This document shows positions 47,583 to 58,459 of a stretch of DNA of 64,000 bases, piece after piece; position 1 is the first letter of the stretch, and the number at the start of each line of letters is the position of its first letter. Origin of the DNA: Moniliophthora roreri (taxonomy: Eukaryota > Basidiomycota > Agaricomycetes > Agaricales > Marasmiaceae); contig LATX02000133.1 in the NCBI GenBank assembly GCA_001466705.2, positions 992,001-1,056,000 on the forward strand, written 5' to 3'. Under the pieces are notes generated by a model. The model was not told the origin of the DNA, did not search any database, and saw nothing but the letters and a program-made list of their open reading frames with translations. A program made the translations under genes and the position numbers.

Positions 47583-48460
47583 TTGGCCATATGAAGGAGT
47601 CCCAGATCAAGGGGACTTGTTATAGCTATTGAAATGGCAGAGAATAGCACTACCATCGTGTTGGTACCAGTATGCAATAACTACATACATTGGTAATGCA
47701 TTGGCATAAACCATTTCACCAGCAATGTGGAGAACTTGTTTAGAATAATAGCTCTACACATTTGAAAGTATTGAATGACTTTACATTCTATTAACCTTTG
47801 AAATGTGCCTAATACACTTGTTAGATGTATTAGAATGCCATCTCTGCATGGCTAATAATATCAATTGACAGTATACTTTCACTATGGACAAAAGGTCCTT
47901 CTGGAGATTACTAAAATATTGCTAAAAACTAATACATTCTTCTGGGCAATATTTGCTCTAAACTTATTTTAAATTATTCTATATTAATAAAACATTTACT
48001 TAATGCAATATTATAGGAATATATACTATATTATTTACACTGAAAATAGTATTAAAATATGCTCAAGTTATTGTGTTTTTCTGTACATCAAAAGTGTGTG
48101 AAATCTAGACCAAATTGGGCCAAAAATCCGGATTTTTTGGTTCTGGGAAAACAGAAGTAAAACTTAATCAAATTACCATATGCCAATTTAGTACACCTAA
48201 AACAGTTGCAAAACAGTAGGAAAAAACAAAACTTTAATATATAAAATATTTGTGCTAAATGTGCCTAGAAACTAATGAAATATTTGATAATTCCCTCTTA
48301 GCTAAAATTAATAGGAAAGTATCAAGATTTTAATCTAATTTCTATAAAATTTGGACAAAAAAAGTATAAAAGCAAAGCATATAATTTTAAGACTGTCTTT
48401 TTCATATCAAATCTATCTGTACTATATAAACATTTTCAGTTGACTAAATTCTTTGGGAAA
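47583..48460. other. AT-rich unique stretch, no gene recognised
   Basis: Strongly AT-rich (47880-48430), with many TAAT and ATTA runs and stops in all frames. I see no RNA gene or element ends. Confidence 0.45.
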
Positions 48461-48704
48461 CTATCTCAAAAGAACCCTTTGTCTGTAGTGTTTAGTAATG
48501 CATACAACACAATTAAAGCCCTTGTTAGAAGGCTTGCTCTGTGTTGGTGACTGTATTGATTGGTTGCACCCATTAGCAACACATAGGATGCATTTAAAAC
48601 ACTTCTGAGTGGTGTAAAAAGTATTTATTGCACACTGGCCACATTCAAGACACTTCACTAGGTGTGCTAAGTATCTTAGAACACAAGCTCTGCATAAACA
48701 ACAA
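48461..48704 (-). other. Cysteine-rich partial frame ending at an N
   Basis: The minus frame contains a series of CxxC pairs: CRAC, CLECGQC, CFKCILC and CVVC over about 75 residues. The spacing resembles a zinc-binding region, but I cannot assign a family. The N at 48705 removes the N-terminal side, and beyond it the sequence is the R3 trinucleotide tract. Confidence 0.3.
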
Positions 48705-48705
48705 N

Positions 48706-49322
48706 ATGATGACAGCAATAACAAGGGAACGACAGTGACAGTGATGAGAGTAGATGACAATGGCAATGAGAGTAGGCGACAGCAACAGCGGATCTATAGT
48801 TGTGAGGGTAGACAATGGCAAGGACAGGAAGGATGGTGGTGGTACAAAGGAAAGAAAGAATCCGCGGAGTTTGAAAACTGTTGAACAAATAAACAAATGA
48901 TTGCAGGGGTCTTCACTCACGTGAGGACACCAATTGACAAATGTCATTTCTTAGTTGTACTTAATGACAACAGTTTCCTCCCAAAATTTCTACACAGAAC
49001 CCCACATAACTTGTGTTGAACCCAGTAAATGCATGTGAACCCCTGAAAACAGCTCCGGCACTAAAAACCTGAAATATCCCCCACAACCACCCTTAACCAC
49101 CCTTAACCACCCTTAACCGGTAATGGCGGGTAAAGAGGTGGTCACGAGGGGGTTATATTCTACACAAAACCAGTCAGTATGATTCTCATGGTTGTTACAG
49201 CCTCTATTACTGATCAAGTTGAGTTTCATTAGGGATATGTCTACCTATTACCAGGCGCTGGTGGGTTTCAGGCATTTTAGCCGCCCATAACCCGTCAGTG
49301 CCTTTTGACATTTTGTGCGATG
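48706..49322 (+). repeat. R3 right unit, copy 2
   Basis: Direct repeat of 46947-47582 with a triplicated CCACCCTTAA near 49085-49115. It ends CCTTTTGACATTTTGTGCGAT. With the left unit at 43801 it would bound an outer element; the flanks CTGACC and TGACGG share only TGAC. Confidence 0.8.
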
Positions 49323-49439
49323 ACGGGGAGTTTAGGCATTGTCTGTCGAAATTGTATGGGGCAAGAGGACATCGAGCATAGCTCTTAGTCGTTGCCAGCA
49401 GCATTGCAGCACAGTGGTAAATGTGTCTTCGACTCACAT

Positions 49440-49978
49440 TGTTATATGGGGTGGTCCCTATATATGACTTGCTTGTTGCTTGTGACAATGTGTAGAAGAG
49501 AGTAGATTTGAGGTACTTGAAAGTAGCTGAGTAACTGAGGAACTGAGCCTCATACATGCATCCTTATATACTGTTCTAGTGTTTACCTATGTAGATGCCT
49601 AATCCTACTAGATATATCGAACAATGGATATCTACTTGTGGTGAACAATAAGTATCTAAGTATAGATCTTATTGTTCTGTATGACTCAGACAATAAGCTG
49701 CTGCATCCATAGTCTGAGTCTACCAGATATAGGTATTTCTCTAAAAGGTAGGCTCTGCTCTTGGATAGTCTGCAGTGCAGTACAATAGAGGTCTAAGAAT
49801 AACTATCTTATTGTGCTAAGTATAGCTTCTCTATTGTTCTCCTAGTTGACTCAAACTGAGTCGAACTGCTTCTAGGATCTTGAGATCTACAGACACGGAT
49901 ATGTGTTCATGATCATGTGACAGTCATGTGATGACTTTACATGTGATAATCATGTGATGATTTCACATCATTTCAACA
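49440..49978 (-). repeat. Copia 3' LTR
   Basis: On the minus strand TGTTGAAATGATGTG to CCCCATATAACA, 539 bp, directly after a GGGGGCG tract that follows the copia stop codon by about 30 bases. It contains a minus-strand TATATAAGG near 49566, a probable TATA box. I found no matching LTR on the other side of the element. Confidence 0.65.
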
Positions 49979-50016
49979 CGCCCCCATATCTGTGACTGTA
50001 TGTCGAAAAATATTGT

Positions 50017-53000
50017 TCAGGCATTAAAGGTAATGCCCAACTTTGCTTGTAGGTATTCGAAAGTGGGATAAGCAAGGTTTTTGGTGAATATGTCAGCTAT
50101 CTGGTCCTTTGTAGAAACATATCTGACATCTATCTCTCGGTGTTCTGTACATTCCTGTATGTGGTGATAATGCACGTCAATGTGTTTTGATTGTTGCATT
50201 GTGACATTATTGTCTGTGAGGAATATAGATCCTTGGTTGTCAAGGAGTAAAGGGAATTGATCAAGATTATAACCTATTTCTGAGAAAAGGTTCTTGATGC
50301 ACTGAATTTCGTGAGCACAGTCTGAGGCTGCCATGTATTCCGCTTCAGTCAAGGATAAGGCTAAGGTTTTCTGTTTCATAGAAACCCAGCTAACAGGTCC
50401 TTCAGCAAACTGAACAATATATTCTGCTTGCAATTTTCGCTTCCTTGTTGGATCTGAAGCCCATTCTGCATCTGAATATGCAATGAACCCTTTGGTAGTA
50501 TTTCCTCTATAAATAATAGAGTATCGGCGAGTTCCAAGCAAGTATTTCATAATGTACAGTGCTTGATCCAAATGTTCTTTAGATGGATTCAAAGAAAACT
50601 GTGACACTTTGATTACTGCAAAGCTAATGTCAGGCCTTGTGCCTAAGCACAAATAGAGTAGTGATCCAATCACTGATTGGAATTTGGCTTTAATGTCCAG
50701 ATCTGGATCTGAGCTGTTGTCTTTGGGTTTGTAACCGGCAGGAAGTGGTGTCCGTGCAGTCCTGGCATTGATAATTCCAAATCATCGGAGAATTTTCTCC
50801 AGATAATCACATTGATCGATAGAAATTGTTTTTTGTTTTCGATCTCTGATGATTCTCATATGAAGGAATTCAGTCGGTTTGCCTAAGTCTCTGCATTCCC
50901 ATATAGCCATAAATTCTGCTTTCTTCTTTCGTAGCAATGTATGATTTGAGCCCATGAATAATGCATTATCAACATATATGATGACTAGGATGATGTTGTT
51001 TCCTTGTATATATACATAAACACTGGAGTCTGAAGAACATTGTGTGAATCTGAGTTTCTTCATAGATTGTTTACAAGCTTTCCACCAGGAATGTGATGCC
51101 TGTTTTAAGCTATATAAAGTGCGGTGTAGTCGCCAAACTTTGGTTTTGTCCTTTACAAAGCCTTCTGGTTGTTCCATATAAATTTCTTTCTCTAATTTGC
51201 CATATAGAAATGCTGTTTTCACATCCAGTGCTTCTATATCCCAATCTTCAATAGCTGCTAAGGTGAGTAGTAGTCTCACAGTATTGTACCGGACTACAGG
51301 AGAAAAGACTTCATCATAATCTATTCCTTCAATTTGCGAAAATCCTTTTGCAACAAGTCTAGCCTTTTTGCGACTGTTAGACTTGACATCAAAGACCCAT
51401 CTGGATTTGATGGTTTTCTGACCATGAGGTAAGGTTACTTCTTCAAAGACGTGTTGCTGTTGTAATGAAGAGAGTTCTTCTTTGCATGCTTTTAACCATT
51501 CTACTTGTTTATCCTCAGAACAAGTTAGAATGTCTTTATAAGTCCATTCTCAGACATTATCAAAATTTGTGGCACATGCGAGAATTGAATCTAGTTGATG
51601 CCAAACTCCCCCTTTCTGTTCAACATGTGTAAGAAAATAGGACGGGTTGTCCACAAGATTTTCATATGTCTGAGCAGAAACTGAGACAGATTCAGTGGGA
51701 GTGTCGGTAGCTCTGCCATAAGAGCATGTATTTTGTTGAATTTCAACTGGATTATGAGTACCAAACACGCTTCTGTACCGATTAGGAATGTGGGAAGGTC
51801 GCGTAGAGCGCTGGAGTTCAATCTGTTGATGTGGCACAGGTGCTGGAATTGGTACGTTATCGACTGATGTTTGATCATCAAGATCTCCATGATTAAGATC
51901 AGGTGCTGCAGGATGATCTTCAGGGTTTTCCTCTGGATTGGGTAATTGATCAGCGTCCCGATCAGTAATGAAGTGGTTGGTATCATGTTGTAAGGAAGAT
52001 GGTAAAGGTATGTCAATGGCGCGCTTAACAAGCGATGATTCGATTGATGAGTTTTTGCACTTTGGAAAATCACTTTCGTCAAAAATGGCTGTGGATGAAG
52101 TGAAGGTTCTGCCTGTGTTTCTCATAAAGAGATAAGCCTTGGAGCCAGGAGCATATCCAATAAAGATCATTTTCTCCATTTTGGGTGCTAATTTATATGC
52201 ACAGAGTTCCTTATCAAGGTATACATAGGTGGTGCATCCTGGAGTTCGGAAATAAGAAACATCTGGTTTCTTTCTGTCAAGGATTTCAACAGGTGTTTTC
52301 CATAACAAGCGTCGGTTTGGAGTTCTATTATAGACATGAACGGCAATTTGGAACATATAAGTCCACCAGGCAGTAGGAAGACATGCTTTGAAACAGAATT
52401 TTTCTGATTTCTCATGAATAACACCGTTAAAGCACTCAATTCTACCAGCCTGTTGATGTTCATGTGGAGCAGAATACTGTATTCGTATTCCAGAATCTTT
52501 AAGATACCCCTGGAATAAGGTCCCAAAGAATTCTCCCCCATAATCAATACACAGTGTTTTAATGGGCTTCCTAGTTTGTTTTTCTATTTGAGTTCAGAAT
52601 ATTTTAAAGGAAGCTAAAGTTTCGAGTTGAGCTTTTGATTTTTGTAGAGTAGTCCAGCCAAAGCTAGAGTGGTCGTCAATGATCGTTAATGCATATTTGT
52701 ATTTTTCTGGGTATGAAACCACAGGGAATTCCACCAAATCCATATGGATTAGTTCTAGAACTTCAGATGCTCATTTCAAAGAGTTTGGGTACGACCATTG
52801 CTTTATGCCCTCATAAGCGCATCCAGTGCAAGAGTGTTCAAACTTCAACGATTCTCTCATGGAAAAACCTTTGCAGGCATCGTGACATTTCTTGAGTACT
52901 AACTCAGGGATATGTCCAAAACGATTATATGCAATGATAGGATCCACTGTTTTAGTAGTGGCAGTGGAAGCAAGAGACTGAAGAACATTGAGATGCTCAA

Positions 53001-56000
53001 TGTGAGTCTCTAGGTATGTGAACTTGTACTTATCCTGTCCAGAGAATAAAGACAGGAGCAAGTCCCCATTCTTCCATCGAATCAAGGTTTCCAGGTGAGA
53101 ATATATGATATCACAACCTCTCATTGTGAATTTATTCCCGGCTAGTAATCGGAATGTGGATTTTGGATGATAGAATACCGGAGACAATTTGACTTGATGA
53201 ATATCCTTATTGGAGTTTCAGTGTGAGATAATAACGGTTCCAGCTTTAGTAATAGTATCACCACTGTTTACCCCTTGAATATGTATAGGGTTTATCTCAT
53301 GTAATTCAGAAAAATCTCCAATAAATGGACTTATGTGGTTGGTCACGGCAGAATCAAGAACCCAATATGTGGAGTTCGATTTCAAACTATTATTACTAGT
53401 ACAATCAACTAAAGTACAGAACATATTGGTTGCACAGATGTTGACAACACAATCTTCAATATTTTTAAGAAAAATATCAGTGTAAGAATTGTTCTGTTCA
53501 GTGTGATTGGTACTGAGAGGAATAATACGATTTTCGTTACCAGTTACAAAGGTAACATTGTGTGGAGCATCATTCAGATCCTCAGATCGTCACAAGACAA
53601 ATTGTTTGTCTGAATGTTTCAACTCGACTGGTATCTCTCCTGTTTGAAAGGTTGGCACAATTGTATATTCCAGATTTGAGTTGTGAATTATAGTGCCTGT
53701 AATGTTGGATGATCCTTGTGGTGGTGGAACATGAAGTGGTTCCAGTAAATTGGTAACTGGTACCATTGGAGGACCATCTGCCCAGCTTGGCATTTGTGAC
53801 CAAGTTTCAAGGCGAGTTAGAGAACACACTGATTCAGGGCAATGCATTCCATGCCATCCACAAGCTTGAAGGTCAGTCCATGGTGTAGGGGCCGTATTTG
53901 GCCATGTTAGTTCTGTTTGAGACAGACCAGCACTATTTTCCAGAGTTTTGGATGAAGGCAAAGTGGATCCCGAAGGACCTGGGTTGTCAAAAAATTCATT
54001 GGACGGTTGTCCAATAGCAGTATTGATCACAGATTGATCAATGATGTCTCTAGATTCCTTTAGAAATGTAGAGTCCAGATCAGTTTCCATAACTGATTGT
54101 TCAGAGATCTCGCTAAAGAATTTTTGAGCTTCTTTGCTTACCAGTTCAGTTTCAACATCAGAACAGTTGGTTTCAGAATGAGTAGTATTATGCCAGGAGC
54201 AGAAAGCTCTCGAGGTGCTGCTCTCACCCATTTTTCCCTTTTTAGATGAAGGTGGATTAGTGACGGGGCTGGCATAATAACCATCATCATTCTCGACTTG
54301 TTCTTCAATTCTTTTGCACTTTTCAGCACATTGCATCCTTACCACAGATCTTGGAGTGACGTTCAGTGGGAGAGCATTTCGTCTCTTCATAATATGTCCA
54401 GAGCATACTTGCGCTCACCAAGAAGTGAGGTGAGGTTTAGTGTCCTGTCGCCTTTGTGCAGCACCTGGATGGAAGTACCTGATGGGTTTGCCTTTCTTAA
54501 TGGTGTCGATGTTTACATTAAGAGTGGGCCATTTCTTTGATTCACCAGGTTTCAATCCAGTTTGATCCATGTTAATTCAAAAAGATTTTGTAGGGAAATC
54601 TTCAAAGTGCGGAATGTGCACTAAAGCAGTATGGCAGGGATTTTGACTTTCACTTTCTTCTGCCCATACGTCAAGAGTGTGCGATTCCTTGCAAGTGGTG
54701 CAGTATAGAGCTCGTGAATCCAGGAAAGGTTTTGCTGGTTCAGGAAGCTCAGTATAGAATTTGGGAATTCTGTCTTTGTAGACAATGGTGAGGTCTACTG
54801 GATTTCCTATGATAGGAAGTGGTACCAGTATTTTGTCACTGTCATTGACTACTGTTTGGCCCAGATAATAAAGGCCTTGGCCATGATATTCGCCTTGACA
54901 GAGATGGTTGGAGCATATTGAGCAAGTAGAGAGGCATTTAGCTTCTGGGTGACGATGTAGTTCCATGAGGATGAGTTCATCAGTCATGAACAGTTTGTCT
55001 ATGCCCAAAACATGAAGTAATGCATCAACTGGTTGAGAAATCTCATTAAAGAGATATTCCAGAGGAGTGCAATATGTCTAGTATCTAGCGCCATTTGATT
55101 TTTCCTGTAAAACTGCATAAACACCCATGCCTAGGTGTTGTGACCATGGTTCAATTTTGTGCTTGCACAGTTCGCATTGGTTTGAGCACAAAGCAAAGAT
55201 GCTTTGATGAGGTCACAGATGACCATAAACCATAGGTTTGCAAATGGCTAGGTACATCATTTCAAGATAGGTTTGAATGCATGGTTCGTCCAATAATCCT
55301 TCTTGTCTGGCTCTGTTGATGATATATTGCATCTTAATCATTCCCAATTTGACAAATTTGTCAGGGAATTGTGCAAGGAATTTGTCAAGGGAGTTAATCC
55401 AGGTAAACAATGGATTTGGTACAATGATGCGTGGAGTGGAATGTGTTAGAGGAATCAAATGATATCCTCTTAGAGCATGAAGGTTGAAGTTATTTGGAAC
55501 AGAGGGATCTGGGAAACTAGGTACCAAAGTAGTTGGTCCTGATCCACAGTAAATATTTGTTTCCAAATGTGAAGGAGGGTTCGACTGGGGAAAGTAGCTA
55601 GTCGAATTCATAGGTGGAGTGACTGCTTCTACTGGTTCAGGAGGAGTGTTTTCTTTATCCTCATCTCCTTGTGGTACAGTGTGGAAAGATTCATCAGATG
55701 ATTCAAGCTCATCGTCTTCATCATCTGTGTCTTCTTCACCCAATGATTCCTTGTCATTGTTATTGCCAGTAATTGGTGAAGAGAATCTATTGTCAGAACG
55801 GAAAGAGTTTTCAACCTCTTGTTCAGAGATTAGTTCCCCATCGTCTGTCTCGTATGCAATAGATTGTTGATGTAGTGGAGCTGAGGAGTGTCTGCCAGAT
55901 GCGAGTGATAAAGTCTTGACATAAGGTGTGTCTTCTTCCTCTGAAGTTTGTGAGTATTGATCAGAATGCTCCATTTGAGTCTCCATTTCAGAGTCCTCAG

Positions 56001-57126
56001 CTTCGTCACTAGTTCCCCCTTCTTCATCAATGGCTGTGGCGAAAGCCATGTTAACAACGTCTTCACCTTCATCAAAGGCAGCAACGAAGGTATTTTGCTT
56101 TTTGCCTTTGTAACTCTTCTTCGTTTGATTAGATTTCTGATTGCTTGGCTTCTTTTTCTGATCTGATGATTTTTGCTGTTGATTGTTTCCCCCTTGTTTG
56201 TAACTGGCATTGGATTGATTTCTGGAGTTCAGATAACGGTAGGTCTGATTGCCAGAGGATTGATTTCCTCCATGGAGTCGAAAGGGACGATTGTTCTGCT
56301 TTTGAAAGGCTTGATAGCCTTGAGCAGGCCTAATACCAGTAATCCGAGAAATCAAAGCCATGTTAGGAGAAAGATTCCTCCTGCTCCATTCTCGTTGGAT
56401 TGAGAAATAAAGAGTTGAAACAGCAAAGTCTTCTTTCTTCTCTACGGTGATGAAGACTTGTGATTTGAAGGTATCCCATGAGCCTGGGAGAGCCTTCATG
56501 AGGATCATTGAAATCATCCAATCAGCAATCTCAATCTGTTCTTCCTTCAATTTAACAAGGCAGGTCTGGATTAGGTTATAAGCATCGGTAGGATTCTGTC
56601 CTTCGCCAATGTGAACAGCAGTGAGGACAGAAAACCATTCAAAGATTTCAGCAAGGTTAAACTTATCATATTCAGTGATTAATGCATCTCATGTAAGTTT
56701 AGCTGTTTCCTTGATGAAATGTTGAAGAAGTGGACCTAATTTCATTTTAAAAAGACCCATGCACTTGTTATTGTATTTGTTCCAGGGGGCAAGTTTGTCC
56801 TTGTCTTTCTTGTCTTCATCAGAAAGTTTTTTCTGAGTAAGACCTTCTACTATGTTCTGTAATTCGCAGTAACCTAAGAAAAGACATTTGAACTCCTTAA
56901 ACTTGCTCCTTTCTCCATCAAAGATGGGAACGGAAGAAAGGCTAGACATTCCAGATCCAGCACCAGCATTCATAATTGCAACGGTGCTCCTGCCACTAGT
57001 GTAGACAGGGAGCTTGATAGAATCTTCAATGTGGGCATGAATGTTAGAGCCCGCGTCCAAAAGGACAGGGTTGCTAACATTAACATTGATTGGTTGATCC
57101 TGAGAACAGGTTCGAGGTTGAGACAT
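50017..57126 (-). pseudogene. Ty1/copia gag-pol polyprotein with long insert between Gag and protease
   Basis: One minus-strand frame from MSQPRTCSQDQPINVNV (57126) to GITFNA (50017), broken by ten TGA and one TAG. In order: Gag (57126 to about 56100) with a Gln/Asn-rich, Lys-rich tail instead of a CCHC knuckle; a very acidic, Ser-rich stretch (about 55600-56060); a Cys-rich part (CSICSNHLCQGEYH, CTTCKESH; about 54690-54920); protease-like WVLDSAVTNH (about 53335-53365); integrase with GHIPEL and CTGC, core MDLVEF and IDYGGEF; reverse transcriptase with VKTAFLYGKLEKEIYMEQPE and YVDNALFMG; RNase H with TEAEYMAASD and KHIDVHYHHI. YVDN replaces the catalytic YVDD, so it is dead even apart from the stops. 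No 5' LTR is found. Confidence 0.9.
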
Positions 57127-58459
57127 TCTGTTATCGAAAGATCTAAACAGGCATCGTTAGCAAGTATTCATTTGCCAGAGGATGGATTCCGATTATGATC
57201 TCTGAAGGAAGTACAGCTGCGACAGTGGACAGAGACCCGATGGTCACACTGTGATGGGATGGGCTGTTGCCAAACAATGTGTCGCCGAGTTGAGCTGCTT
57301 AGTGAGGTGCAGAGAGCTGAGCCGCGATAGACGGAGGAGACGAACCAGCTGACATGTGGGAGCAATGAGAGGGAGGAACGAATTTGCGCCTGCGGCAGTT
57401 GGACAGGGAAGTGGAAATTGGCCAATGAGGGCTGGTAGTGCCACTTAGTGAGGTGTGGAGAGCTGAGCTGTGATGGACAGAGGAGACGAACCAGCTGACA
57501 TGTGGGAGCAATGAGAGGGAGGAACGAATTTGCACCCATGGCAGTTGGACAGGGAAGCGGAAATTGGCCAACAAGAGCTGGTAGTGTAGAAAGAACGAAA
57601 GCACAAAGGTGTTCGCTCCCTTTGAGAGTGAGAGAACGTGATGTGGTGATAGCAAGCCGGGCTCCATATGAGACTCCGAGAATAAAGGCATGCACCGAAA
57701 GGCTTCATCTTGCTTTGCTGAGGCATCCATAGACAAGGAAAAGTTGAGGGAATCGTATTGGTTATCGTTGGGCACCAAGGAGGACTTTTAAGATGAGAGT
57801 AAGAGAATAAGAGTTGAGATTACATGTTGAAGAACATGAGAATATGGAGGTACATACCATGTACGTCAATTCAGATGAACCAGACACAGGGTGAAATTGT
57901 CGCTTTCGCCAGCATCAGGTCTCTGTAACGTCAATAAAGGTCTTTTTACCCTTTCAAATGGTCTTTTTACGACTTCCAGACTGTTTAGAAGGCTTTCCAA
58001 AATCTTAAAAAGACCGTTTCTGCATGTGCAGAGACCCATCACCCAGCTATTCACCTGCTTCCAGCCTCGTTGAGCCTCGTTGTCCTCTCATATCCCTCTA
58101 CCGGTGTCACATCCGTCTATTTCTCAGTTCATATCTCATATCAGTGGTGTGTGGCATTCTTTTTCAGCTTTCATGTTCACACTAGACCATCTATTTCTAG
58201 CTTCGAGCCAACAGACTATCAACTTGACTGCAACCCAATGACTCAATGGCATGAGAAGACTGTCGGGTAATATCGGGAAATGTGATCCATTACAGAGGGG
58301 CTGCTTGAACGACAGGGGGATCATGAAGTGTTAACTGCAGTGGACATCTGTGGTGTGTCCTGTTTCACGCCTCCTCTCTGAATCTGACATATTCATTTGC
58401 AGAACATATATAGGCCCAGGCTTCAAGATACATTGCTGCAAGAGCTATTTCCCCCTTCA
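57127..58459. other. Stretch between copia and recombinase; 146-bp tandem duplication
   Basis: No copia LTR or recognisable gene. 57299-57444 and 57445-57587 are a direct tandem duplication (TTAGTGAGGTG...GCTGGTAGTG). Overlapping minus frames (57168-57778) are open across the repeat but have no known motif; their Ser/Leu/Cys-rich composition argues against a real protein. Confidence 0.5.
57299..57587. repeat. Tandem duplication, period 146 bp
   Basis: Two adjacent copies about 92% identical by eye, both containing GGAGACGAACCAGCTGACAT. Confidence 0.85.

Noticed and set aside
57168..57778. Four overlapping minus frames of 66-159 codons upstream of the copia gag
   Set aside because: They overlap each other in all frames across a tandem duplication and have Ser/Leu/Cys-rich composition without a motif.
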